Part shown: positions 1 through 7,622 of the stretch, piece after piece
Layout: every line of letters begins with the position of its first letter
Numbering within the stretch: the first letter of the stretch is position 1
Source: Cesiribacter sp. SM1
GTDB lineage: Bacteria > Bacteroidota > Bacteroidia > Cytophagales > Cyclobacteriaceae
Reading direction: 5' to 3'
NCBI RefSeq assembly: GCF_020178975.1
Contig: NZ_JAHXBU010000043.1
Coordinates: 1-64,000, forward strand
DNA: 64,000 nucleotides
Notes under the pieces: model-generated
The model's database searches: none
Seen by the model: only the letters and a program-made list of their open reading frames with translations
What the model was told of the DNA's origin: nothing
Position numbers and translations under genes: made by a program

Positions 1-140
1 AGGTCTTCGGTAAAGGCGCTAAACTCTCTGGTCTGTTCTTCTAGGCCTTCTCCTGAAACCGAGGCAACAATGAGGTTCTTGTGAACATCCAGTCCACATC
101 CTCTGGCGATAAGCTGGGGAAATGAAACTTGAGGCTCCAT
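1..140 (-). CDS. IS110-family transposase, N-terminal fragment (cut by window edge)
   Basis: The reverse strand opens at an ATG ending at 140 and runs off the left edge. The 46 visible residues contain G-L-D-V-H-K followed by a hydrophobic strand (NLIVASV). This is the start of the RuvC-like DEDD domain of IS110-family transposases, whose first catalytic acid is the Asp of this motif. Family members are about 320-400 residues with a C-terminal Tnp_20 domain, which would lie outside the window. It is not possible to say whether the element is intact. It is the only transposase-like sequence seen in the window. The family assignment rests on this short motif, so it is good but not certain. Confidence 0.75.
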   Translation of the reverse strand, partial: MEPQVSFPQLIARGCGLDVHKNLIVASVSGEGLEEQTREFSAFTED

Positions 141-142
141 AA

Positions 143-180
143 TGAAAAAAGGTTCATCCTTGATGGATAAACCTTTTTCA
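143..180 (-). promoter_or_regulatory. Hairpin directly upstream of the transposase start
   Basis: Arms 143-154 and 170-180 (TGAAAAAAGGTT / AACCTTTTTCA) pair with one bulged A, and ATCC/GGAT extends the stem inside. In the transposase transcript the 3' arm ends two bases before the ATG. It may limit read-through translation of the transposase, or be part of the noncoding end of the element from which IS110 elements make their bridge RNA. Confidence 0.45.
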
Positions 181-283
181 TGCTCCTTTGTGATAGCTAT
201 ATCATGAATGTTTTATTTGGCCAAACACACGCTGTTATTACGCTAAAGCAGTGGGTATGAATTAAATAAAAAATAATCTTCTT

Positions 284-314
284 ATTGTCATAAGCCTAAA
301 TAATTATATTTTTG
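284..314 (+). promoter_or_regulatory. Bacteroidota-type promoter for the 338 gene
   Basis: ATTG at 284-287, a 19-bp spacer and TATTTTTG at 307-314 match the Bacteroidota housekeeping consensus TTG-N19-TAnnTTTG. The expected start is near 321, leaving a 5' leader of under 20 nt before the ATG at 338. Confidence 0.6.
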
Positions 315-337
315 CTTATATTTTTTCAATTCCATAC

Positions 338-916
338 ATGAAAGCCACAACTTTTAGAACAGCAGCTATTTTGTACCTCTGCCTGTTCTGCTATTGTACC
401 GCTGCTGTAGCACAACAAAATTCTGCGCTTTACAGCAAGCCCGTTTCCCCGCTTCTCAAAGAGTTGCCTGCTCTGCCCACTTCTGCCGCTGAAGCCTATA
501 AAATGGCCAAGGTTGTTGCCTTAGACCAAGATCAGCAAAAGATGGCCCCTACCGAATCGTTTACTGCGCTAAAAGCTAAGAGCCAGCGCATTATTGAGGA
601 GCTACAAGCCTCAACAGTTGTATTAAGCGCCAATGTGGGTGCTACATCGAACGAACAGGAAGCCCTGATGAAGCAAATGCAGGATCCTGAATTTCAGAAA
701 AAGCTCGAGGCCATGAGCGAGGAGGAGAAAATGGCGTTTGCCATGAAAGCACAGCAAATTATGGCGCAAAGCGCAATGCAGAACAACACACTCAACGGAG
801 CTGAAGACGAAGAGGTAACAGCCGTACTGGAAACGATGGGCGAAATATCCTTTCAACTGAATGGCACCGGACCTGAGCCCTCCTCCTACACCAAGCTATG
901 GCAAAAAAATAGCTGA
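338..916 (+). CDS. Secreted coiled-coil protein, 5' part of a frameshifted gene
   Basis: The frame encodes 192 residues. A signal peptide is clear: Lys at 2, a hydrophobic stretch at 7-22 and an A-V-A-Q cleavage region. The mature part is rich in Glu, Gln, Met and Ala and looks helical or coiled-coil, for example around residues 85-150. No family is recognised. The frame ends at 916 just after an A7 run (903-909). Removing one A would join it to the next frame (861-1367) to make a single protein of about 342 residues. The second frame lacks its own signal peptide, which supports one original gene. Function is unknown; an exported periplasmic or surface protein is likely. Confidence 0.7.
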   Translation: MKATTFRTAAILYLCLFCYCTAAVAQQNSALYSKPVSPLLKELPALPTSAAEAYKMAKVVALDQDQQKMAPTESFTALKAKSQRIIEELQASTVVLSANVGATSNEQEALMKQMQDPEFQKKLEAMSEEEKMAFAMKAQQIMAQSAMQNNTLNGAEDEEVTAVLETMGEISFQLNGTGPEPSSYTKLWQKNS

Positions 917-1367
917 GATCCGTCAGAAGGTAAGCGAACATAACAGCCAGGTCTGGGAGTGGGAGCAAAAGGAGTATGAAAAAGTGCCACTGGTGCCCAG
1001 CCACCTTAGGCAGCAGGTTGTCTCCAACAAAGAACCTAAGCTGGTAAAGGAGCTTAGGCTTGCAGCACAAGCTAAAAGAATAGCCTATATGGACCAGCAA
1101 CTAAAAGCCCTGGCACCACAATGGAATGCCCACCTTGCCAGCCTGGAACAAACGCTGGCCACTGTAGATGAGCAAATGGCCAGTATCGATTACTATAGCC
1201 GGTTCAAGAACAATGTGTTCAAAAACCAGCTGGCGGCTTATCATATGGCTCCGCTGCAACAGATCCAGAACCTTTGGACCGAGCTGGAAAACCTGATGCT
1301 GGAGTCGGCAGAAATGCAGCTGGCCCTCACCAGAATACAGCGTAAGCCGGTTGAGCATTTTGATTAA
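861..1367 (+). CDS. 3' part of the frameshifted secreted coiled-coil gene
   Basis: This 168-residue frame overlaps the preceding one by 56 bases in another phase. From about residue 15 (KKIAEIRQKVSEHN) it is charged and helical with heptad-like spacing, and it continues the character of the upstream frame. The first 14 residues (MAPDLSPPPTPSYG) are Pro-rich and are probably the out-of-frame reading of upstream codons rather than a real N-terminus. It has no signal peptide or recognised domain. It may be reached by slippage on the A7 run, be a separate coupled gene, or reflect a broken gene or base-calling error. Confidence 0.6.
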   Translation: MAPDLSPPPTPSYGKKIAEIRQKVSEHNSQVWEWEQKEYEKVPLVPSHLRQQVVSNKEPKLVKELRLAAQAKRIAYMDQQLKALAPQWNAHLASLEQTLATVDEQMASIDYYSRFKNNVFKNQLAAYHMAPLQQIQNLWTELENLMLESAEMQLALTRIQRKPVEHFD

Positions 1368-1457
1368 CTAAAAAAAACCTGATATTACCCCAACTATCAA
1401 CAGCCCCATGCCGCAGTATTGAGCGTGGGGCTGCTTGTTCCTGTTAAAAATATTGAC

Positions 1458-1955
1458 ATGATAAAACCCCTCTTCTCAATCTTTTTTGTTTTGCTAACTT
1501 TTGCCGCATTGGCTCAGGGCACTGATTACGCGCAAAAGAAAAAGGATAAGCTTTCCAGAAAATCCCCCTTCGAGGAAATCATAGAAAAGAACGATCCCAA
1601 CATCATTCTTTACCAGGATGAAGAGGTGTTTGTGATCGAGCCGCTTAGCAAAAGCTTTCCGGTGCACCTGCTCATCATTCCAAAGAAGAGGATCAATACA
1701 CTAAATGATGCAAGCCCTGCCGACCAGGCGGTTTTAGGCAAAATGTTTTTGGTAGCCAAAGAAATGGCAGCCCGCTACGGAATTGCAGAAAGCGGATACC
1801 GTGTGGCCATGAACACCAATGAGCATGCAGGGCAATCGGTGTTTCACATACACCTGCACCTGTATGGCGGCGCTAATGTGGGGCCAATGATAGATCCGGA
1901 AAAGTATAAGCCGGCTCCCACAAAATCGGCCTTGCTCCAGCAGAAGGTGGAGTAG
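1458..1955 (+). CDS. Exported HIT (histidine triad) family protein
   Basis: HIT proteins are nucleotide hydrolases or transferases that use a His-x-His-x-His motif. Here the motif reads HIHLHL near the C-terminus, preceded by the conserved N-x-x-x-x-G-Q-S-V-F segment, and the upstream half has the usual V-x-x-P-L-x-x-x-F-P-V-H-L-L-I-I-P-K-K pattern. The ATG at 1458 is chosen over 1419 because it starts directly with a signal peptide (MIKPLFSIFFVLLTFAALAQG); the 13 upstream residues look noncoding. Most HIT proteins are cytosolic, so the signal peptide is unusual. The fold is clear; the substrate and location are inferred. Confidence 0.82.
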   Translation: MIKPLFSIFFVLLTFAALAQGTDYAQKKKDKLSRKSPFEEIIEKNDPNIILYQDEEVFVIEPLSKSFPVHLLIIPKKRINTLNDASPADQAVLGKMFLVAKEMAARYGIAESGYRVAMNTNEHAGQSVFHIHLHLYGGANVGPMIDPEKYKPAPTKSALLQQKVE

Positions 1956-1979
1956 GGCCGCCATTCACCTACCGTGAGC

Positions 1980-2762
1980 CTACTCGCCCAGCCAGTGCCT
2001 GAAATCCGCTGCTTTTTCGCGGCTAATCACCACATCTTCCTCGGGCTTTGGCGTAAGCTCCACTTTTAGCTTGCTGTTAAAATACTGGTGTACCCGAACA
2101 ACCGAGCTGAACTCAATGATGTACTGTCGGTTTGCCCTGAAGAAATTCTTGGGGTTAAGTGACTTCTCCAGCTCATCGAGGGTATAATCGAGCAGGTACT
2201 GCTGATTACTTCTGGTGCGTACATAGTTAAGCTTATCGCGGGTAAAAAAATAAGCTGCCTCTGTGGTGGTAAGGGGAAGCATACGCTGCCCCTGCTTTAC
2301 CAGTATTCTGTCGCGCCTGCTGCTCACTGTGTGGTTCCGCTGCTGTTGCAGTTCCTGCAGGAGTAGCTCTATATTTACCAAAACAGGTTCTGTTCCCGCA
2401 AATACCTTTTTAAGGTTCCGGAATTTCTGAAGGCTTTGCTGCAGCTCCTTTTCCTGTATGGGCTTGAGCAGGTAATCTATGCTGTTTACCTTAAAGGCCC
2501 TGATGGCATACTCATCATAGGCAGTGGTGAATATTACGGGACAGGTTACCTCTACCTGTGTAAAAATTTCAAAGCTTTGGCCGTCTACCAGCTCTATATC
2601 CAGCAGCAACAGGTCGGGAGCCGGGTGTTGCTGCAGCCATTTTACAACCCCTGCCACACTGTCGAGCACTGCCAGCACATTACTGCCGGGCTCCAGCGCC
2701 TGCACCATTTTCTGAATACGGCGGGCTGCTATCGATTCGTCTTCAACGATGACTAAGTTCAT
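1980..2762 (-). CDS. LytTR-family response regulator
   Basis: The protein has 260 residues in two domains. An N-terminal receiver carries the acidic pair near residue 8, the phospho-acceptor Asp55 (LLLLDIEL) and the Lys of YLLKP. A C-terminal LytTR DNA-binding domain (about 150-255) carries the FFRANRQYII segment typical of the family. It overlaps the end of the kinase gene (2743-3912) by 20 bases, so the two are translationally coupled and almost certainly a cognate pair. LytTR regulators bind direct repeats about 21 bp apart; none was found upstream of this operon. Its targets are unknown. Confidence 0.92.
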   Translation of the reverse strand: MNLVIVEDESIAARRIQKMVQALEPGSNVLAVLDSVAGVVKWLQQHPAPDLLLLDIELVDGQSFEIFTQVEVTCPVIFTTAYDEYAIRAFKVNSIDYLLKPIQEKELQQSLQKFRNLKKVFAGTEPVLVNIELLLQELQQQRNHTVSSRRDRILVKQGQRMLPLTTTEAAYFFTRDKLNYVRTRSNQQYLLDYTLDELEKSLNPKNFFRANRQYIIEFSSVVRVHQYFNSKLKVELTPKPEEDVVISREKAADFRHWLGE

Positions 2763-3912
2763 GCTGCTTATGGCTTATCAGTGGCACTATTACCTGAAAG
2801 TGATCAGGAGTTTCATTGATGATGATATCCGGCTGGTTTAGCAGCTGGTATTTGGCAGATATGTTTACCAGCCCCATTTTATTGGAGGGCACCGATGTTT
2901 TGCGCTTCTGCAGATTGTTCAGCACAATCAGATTGCCTGCTTCATCTGTATAGATCTTAATGCGCAGGGGCATTGCTTCTGAAATCATGTTGTGCTTTAC
3001 TGCATTTTCAACCAATATCTGCAGGGTAAGCGGCGGCAGCAGCCAGTCGGCCAGGCCAGGTGCTACCTTTTTCTCCAAAAACAGGCCTCCCTCAAAGCGG
3101 GTCTTCAGCAGGTAAAAGTAGGCTTCTATAAACTCCAGCTCCCGCGCCAGGGAGATCAGCTGCTTTTCATTGCTCTGCAGCAAGTAGCGGTAAATACCCG
3201 AAAGCTCTTCTATAAAGCGCAAAGCCCTTGGGGGGTCTTCCTCTACCAGCCCAGATAAAGAGTTAAGGCTGTTAAAAAGAAAGTGCGGTGTTACCTGGTT
3301 TTTGAGTGACTCCAGCTGGCTCTGCAGGTTTCTCTTTTCCAGCGCTTCGGTCTGCTTCACCGACTTTTTCCACTGCTCCAGGTAGTAGAGCGCCTCATAG
3401 ACACCGGCAATCAGCTGGCAGAAGAAAAGCGTCATGCCAATGCTGTAGAGGTAGCTGAAAAGAGTGATTTCATCGGGCAGCCAAAACCCAAGCCACACTT
3501 CCATCCACACATGCCAGGAGCCCACCACTATTGCCACCAGCAAAAGCAGGCCAGCAAGGCAAAGCAAACGGGCTTTGATCTGCTGCAGTCCCGGATACCT
3601 GGACCTGCTTAGGCGTATGGCCAGGCGCGCAGCCTCCCACATTACAAAGGTAAAAAGCAGCTGCCAGCCTATTACTTTACCCGCCGGCTGATCTCCTACC
3701 AGTATCTGCTGCAGGTAAAAGAACAGGAAGAAAATAATATTCTGGATGAGCATGCCCCAGGTCCAGAGCCTGGCATCGTTAAGTTTCTCCATCTGCTGCC
3801 GGTGTGTTGCTGCACCAATCAAGGCATAAATTATTACATAATCAGGGAAAGTGCTAAGGATTTGGGAGCCCAACACCTTTTCTGTGTTAGGCAGCAACCG
3901 TAGTGTTCTCAA
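2743..3912 (-). CDS. LytS-type membrane sensor histidine kinase
   Basis: The protein has 389 residues with several membrane spans (about 20-35, 55-72, 82-98, 115-135, 150-172), a short linker helix and a His_kinase (PF06580) core. The phospho-acceptor His210 lies in VTPHFLFNSLNSL, the N-box is LQILVENAVKHN and the G-box is MGLVNISAKY. All catalytic features are present. It probably phosphorylates the overlapping LytTR regulator at 1980-2762. The start overlaps the upstream membrane protein by 26 bases. An internal Met at 3792 is possible, but it would remove a plausible first membrane span. The signal sensed is unknown. Confidence 0.9.
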   Translation of the reverse strand: MRTLRLLPNTEKVLGSQILSTFPDYVIIYALIGAATHRQQMEKLNDARLWTWGMLIQNIIFFLFFYLQQILVGDQPAGKVIGWQLLFTFVMWEAARLAIRLSRSRYPGLQQIKARLLCLAGLLLLVAIVVGSWHVWMEVWLGFWLPDEITLFSYLYSIGMTLFFCQLIAGVYEALYYLEQWKKSVKQTEALEKRNLQSQLESLKNQVTPHFLFNSLNSLSGLVEEDPPRALRFIEELSGIYRYLLQSNEKQLISLARELEFIEAYFYLLKTRFEGGLFLEKKVAPGLADWLLPPLTLQILVENAVKHNMISEAMPLRIKIYTDEAGNLIVLNNLQKRKTSVPSNKMGLVNISAKYQLLNQPDIIINETPDHFQVIVPLISHKQHELSHR

Positions 3913-4420
3913 CCCGCTGCAAATCAGCTACAGCCTCAGTTACTGCTCTGCCCCTGCGGGCAAGGGCCAGCCTTCCTACCAATAGCACAGAAGTAGTCAC
4001 GGGCAGCAGACTAATCGGGTTGAATGGGAACAGGGGCAGCACAATGGCAACTTGCAGTAAAGAAGCAACTATAATTTGACGGTACACCAGCCAGTTACCA
4101 CAGCAGATTTGCCTGATCCGGTTTAACAGGTAAGCGTTGATCAGAATCAGCAGCAGTCCGAACTGAACAAGGGTATAAAACTTTATATCGTACCTAAAAA
4201 CCCCTGCCTGCACGCGTATGTAGGAAAATATACCTACGGCAATCAGATGCGCCACCATGTTCAGCAGTGGGTACAAAGCCAGAAACAGCAGAAAAAAAGT
4301 AACGCCTTTTCTGGATGAATACCCGGGCTGCCTGGATAGCCAAACAGCATAAAGCAGGGCAGATACCAGTGTAAGCACCAGTACAACAGCATCGGCCAGG
4401 TCACGGTTAACCTCTATCAT
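3887..4420 (-). CDS. Unrecognised integral membrane protein, sensor operon partner
   Basis: This 177-residue protein is almost entirely hydrophobic, with about four to five membrane helices (near 10-27, 38-65, 85-100, 115-132, 135-150) and a short polar tail. No family is recognised. It is the first gene of an operon in which its 3' end overlaps the kinase start, and that gene overlaps the regulator. A role as an accessory sensor or signal input for the kinase is possible, but this rests only on gene order. It does not resemble the LrgA/CidA proteins often tied to LytS/LytTR. Confidence 0.7.
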   Translation of the reverse strand: MIEVNRDLADAVVLVLTLVSALLYAVWLSRQPGYSSRKGVTFFLLFLALYPLLNMVAHLIAVGIFSYIRVQAGVFRYDIKFYTLVQFGLLLILINAYLLNRIRQICCGNWLVYRQIIVASLLQVAIVLPLFPFNPISLLPVTTSVLLVGRLALARRGRAVTEAVADLQRVENTTVAA

Positions 4421-4508
4421 GGCTTAAAATTTTTTAGATGTTCGGATGAAAAACTTCGCTTTTTGCAAAACATGTTACAAAGATGCAGCACAGCCTCTAA
4501 GCCAGGAA

Positions 4509-4537
4509 TAAAAAAGCCTGCCAGGTGCAGAACAGGC
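4509..4537 (-). terminator. Rho-independent terminator after the DUF294 gene
   Basis: On the minus strand GCCTG and CAGGC (4533-4537 and 4516-4520) form a short stem followed by a run of T from the A-tract 4509-4515. It lies downstream of the gene ending at 4642 and upstream of the 4420 operon. Confidence 0.6.
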
Positions 4538-4641
4538 AGTGTGAAGTGTAAAAAACAGGGGTTGAGACGATAGGTGATTGATGTTACCTTATAGCGCAGG
4601 CGCAAATGCTCGGGACTTTAACCCGGGGAACCATGCTTAGC

Positions 4642-6555
4642 TTAGTAAAGCTGCCGTGTAAACACCAGCTTTATTCTGGCCTGAAATTCGGCAATCACTT
4701 TAAAGATTTCTTTAAGTGTTACCTGCTCTACCTGGGTTAGCTTGTTAGGGTCGAGCAGGTTATCAGCATCAGTCTTGTCATGAATGATCTGCACAGCCTG
4801 GTTTTTCAGGCGCATGCCCATCAGGTAGTAGTACGACTGCAGCAACTCGCGATACTCTGTTTCCTTGAAAACTCCGAGATCTTTCAGAGCCTCCAGGCGC
4901 TCGCCGGTATTGGATAAAAAAATTCGGTTTTTGAGCGCATACACACGCACCAGGTCCACAATGGGTGTCATGGTCTTTTTAATATTGAACACCTTTTGGG
5001 AGCCTTTGCTGAATGTTTTAATGTTTTTGAAAAAGGTGGTAAGGGGCGGCTCGTACTGCAGGGCGTTTTTAGCCATGTGGTAAATAAAAATCTCGCCCAC
5101 AGACTTTAACTCTTCGTTCAGGAATTCTTTTAGCTCCTCCATAATGGCAGGCTCACCATACAGGAAGCGGCAATCAAAGAAGGTGGCAAAGTTCATTACC
5201 CGCTCCGGGCTGGATTCCCCGATCCAGGTTTTATAATTGCGTTTCCAATGCGAGAGGGAGTGTGTCCATTTAGGGTTTTTAGCCATAAAGCCACCTTCGC
5301 AAAAGCTAAAGCCAATGGTGTTGAGCTGCTCCGATACCTGTTCGGCAAATTTCAGAAAATAATCCCGCACCAGTTCACGCTGTTCGTTGGCCTTATCCTC
5401 GTAAATAATGGCATTGTCCTGATCGGTATTAAGGGTTTGTTCCTTCCGGCCTTCGCTGCCCAGTACCATAAACACAAATTTGGCCGGCGGCGGCCCCATT
5501 TCGTCTATGACACCTTCAATCACCTTCTGGGCAATGGTATCTGCCACTGTAGTAATCACCTGGTTTACAATTTCGGCCTTTACACCGCGGTTTAGGAGCT
5601 GGTACACAATTTCCGGAACCTTCTGCCACTTCTTGCGGAGCTCCTCTACCGAAAGGGCCAGTTTTACCGACTGAATGAACACAAAAGGAGACTGCGACTG
5701 GTCGCTCAATAGTTTATTACGGCTGATAAAGCCTGAATAATTCCCTTCCTCGCCAATAAGCAGGTAACGGGTTTTGGTGCGAAACATCAGCAGCATGGCC
5801 TCATATACATAGGCATCGGGGCTAATGGATACAATGGGCGCATCCATTACCTCCCGTATAGGTGTTTGCAGGCTTACCTGCCGGGCAACCACATTATCAC
5901 GCAGGGTAATGTCGGTTACATAGCCAATGATCCTCTGCTGCTCATCCTCAACAAAAAGGCAGCTTACCCTGTGCCTGCCCATTGTGCTGGCAGCTTCATG
6001 CACCGGGGTGCCTGCAGGGCAGCTAATGAGCTCCCTGATCTCCACCGTCTCCAGCTTGCGGGAATAAAACTTATCGGCGGCTATGTAATTTTCGTCCAGG
6101 GTGTTGGAGGGCTTTACAAAATGGGCATACTCATCGTTGAGCATACGCCTGGCAAACTCCAGGGTAAAGTAGTGGAAGAAATCTTCGTAAGCCTGGCACA
6201 AAGCCCTGAAATGGCTGCGATGCAAAAAGTAAACCACCGTGCCCTTCTTAGCTATTACCGTTCGGATAGACCTCTTTTTATTGAGCAGTACAGAAAAGCC
6301 TCCATAGCAAAAACCCCTGCCATAGCTTTCGGGCAGGCGTTTGTTCTGGCTGCTGTCATAAAAGAAAGCATTATACTCCCCTTCAACCAGTATATCAACG
6401 CCACGCATTTTAGAAACATCCTGCTGGTAAATCACTGCTTCTTTGGTATGGCGCACCTCTTCCAGCAGGTTTACCACCCCCATTAACACCTCCTCGGGCA
6501 GCAGGTGAAAAGGCTTAACTGTTTTAAGAAAAGCTAAACGTTCAGATTCGTTCAT
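4642..6555 (-). CDS. cNMP-binding / CBS / DUF294 nucleotidyltransferase protein
   Basis: The protein has 637 residues. Its order is an N-terminal cyclic-nucleotide-binding-like domain (about 10-140), a pair of CBS domains (about 170-285) and a DUF294 nucleotidyltransferase domain with the GlnD-like signature GSEGRKEQTLNTDQDNAI (around 365-385), then a helical substrate-binding C-terminal domain. The nucleotidyltransferase Gly-Ser and Asp-x-Asp residues are present. The family is thought to transfer nucleotides to proteins or small molecules in a ligand-controlled way, but its substrate is not established. It overlaps the exonuclease gene upstream by four bases, a recurring partnership in bacteria that points to a joint task. 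Confidence 0.88.
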   Translation of the reverse strand: MNESERLAFLKTVKPFHLLPEEVLMGVVNLLEEVRHTKEAVIYQQDVSKMRGVDILVEGEYNAFFYDSSQNKRLPESYGRGFCYGGFSVLLNKKRSIRTVIAKKGTVVYFLHRSHFRALCQAYEDFFHYFTLEFARRMLNDEYAHFVKPSNTLDENYIAADKFYSRKLETVEIRELISCPAGTPVHEAASTMGRHRVSCLFVEDEQQRIIGYVTDITLRDNVVARQVSLQTPIREVMDAPIVSISPDAYVYEAMLLMFRTKTRYLLIGEEGNYSGFISRNKLLSDQSQSPFVFIQSVKLALSVEELRKKWQKVPEIVYQLLNRGVKAEIVNQVITTVADTIAQKVIEGVIDEMGPPPAKFVFMVLGSEGRKEQTLNTDQDNAIIYEDKANEQRELVRDYFLKFAEQVSEQLNTIGFSFCEGGFMAKNPKWTHSLSHWKRNYKTWIGESSPERVMNFATFFDCRFLYGEPAIMEELKEFLNEELKSVGEIFIYHMAKNALQYEPPLTTFFKNIKTFSKGSQKVFNIKKTMTPIVDLVRVYALKNRIFLSNTGERLEALKDLGVFKETEYRELLQSYYYLMGMRLKNQAVQIIHDKTDADNLLDPNKLTQVEQVTLKEIFKVIAEFQARIKLVFTRQLY

Positions 6556-7271
6556 GTTAACCAGTTACTTAAAAAATAGATAAGCAGTGTTGCTACAGAA
6601 GCCAGCACCAGTAAAATTGCAAAGCGCCTGCCGGCACCTTCAGTAGGCTTTCTTTCCTTCAGGGCATAAGACTGCTTTTGCTCTGCAACCACAGACTCGG
6701 TAATTTCACCCTTGCGCCACAATTCAAAAAAACAGCGCGCTGTTGCTGTTGCATCTACGAGTGCATTATGCTGTTGTTTCAGCTGAATACCGAAAAGCCT
6801 GTAGTACAGCTGATCCAGACGCATGTATTTATAGCCGGTTTCACGATAAAAGTTATTGGTGAGCTGCATGGTACAGAATGCAGGCAGCGAATACAGCGGG
6901 TTGCTTAGGCCTGCCCTGTAAAAACCAAGACCCATCATGTGGTAATCGAGCTGCATAAAGTGCCCCACAACCAGGGGCTGGTAGTGCTGCAGATCTTTGT
7001 GCAGCAGTTGCATTACCTCTTTGCGTGCTTTGCCATGCTCCATCAAAAATTCATCACCAATACCATGGATCTCCCTGGATATTTCACTGATGCTGAAATC
7101 CAGTGGCTTTATGTAATGGTTTTCTGACTTTACCTCCTCTCCTGCCTTGGTGTACACCACCCAGGCCAGCTGCACAATATAAGGCCAGTTACCCACTTCA
7201 GAATAGGGCTTTTTCCAGTCTTTTGGCAGACCGGAAGTTTCGGTATCTACAAACAGCAGGTAATCTTTCAC
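6552..7271 (-). CDS. DnaQ-like DEDDh 3'-5' exonuclease with C-terminal membrane anchor
   Basis: The protein has 239 residues with the three exonuclease motifs of the DnaQ/epsilon superfamily: Exo I FVDTETSG near residue 7, Exo II VVGHFMQLDYH near 101, and Exo III HNALVDATATAR near 163, whose His and Asp mark the DEDDh type. Residues about 214-236 (FAILLVLASVATLLIYFL) form one hydrophobic helix followed by NWLT, so the enzyme is probably tail-anchored in the inner membrane. The replicative epsilon subunit lacks such an anchor, so this is unlikely to be the Pol III proofreader. It is translationally coupled to the DUF294 gene. Confidence 0.88.
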   Translation of the reverse strand: MKDYLLFVDTETSGLPKDWKKPYSEVGNWPYIVQLAWVVYTKAGEEVKSENHYIKPLDFSISEISREIHGIGDEFLMEHGKARKEVMQLLHKDLQHYQPLVVGHFMQLDYHMMGLGFYRAGLSNPLYSLPAFCTMQLTNNFYRETGYKYMRLDQLYYRLFGIQLKQQHNALVDATATARCFFELWRKGEITESVVAEQKQSYALKERKPTEGAGRRFAILLVLASVATLLIYFLSNWLT

Positions 7272-7358
7272 AACACCAAAATACCTAAACTAATATTCAA
7301 AATGTATTAGCCTGCTTAAAGATTTTCAAAGACAACATATGCTACACCTATCAGAAAC

Positions 7359-7405
7359 AAAACAGGCAGGTGCAATGCCCTCAAGGGCTGTACCTGCCTG
7401 TTTTT
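7359..7405. terminator. Strong bidirectional terminator hairpin
   Basis: Thirteen base pairs (AAAACAGGCAGGT 7359-7371 with ACCTGCCTGTTTT 7392-7404) are capped by GCCC/GGGC, with A and T tracts on both sides. It lies downstream of the DUF4468 gene on the minus strand and could stop transcripts from either side. The 7272-7622 spacer otherwise holds only this and the 7527-7582 palindrome. Confidence 0.75.
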
Positions 7406-7526
7406 AAAGATCTGAAAAAGGAAAAAAGGAGCTAAAAAATACTGTTACTGAAAGGGTACGCCCCCATGCTTGCACCTGCCACTCATTGTATCTTTCATTT
7501 GTAGTGCCCTCACTTAATCAACATAC

Positions 7527-7582
7527 TATCAACGCTGCCAGGTCTAAAAGCTGCAGGCATTTTAAACCTGGCAGCGTTGATA
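7527..7582. repeat. 17-bp perfect inverted repeat
   Basis: TATCAACGCTGCCAGGT at 7527-7543 is repeated exactly as its reverse complement at 7566-7582, with a 22-nt loop that itself has TAAAA/TTTTA ends. There is no T tract, so it does not look like a terminator. No second copy was seen in the window. Confidence 0.7.
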
Positions 7583-7622
7583 ATACAAAAGATTTATGCC
7601 TGGCTCAGCAGCCTCTTTGCTG

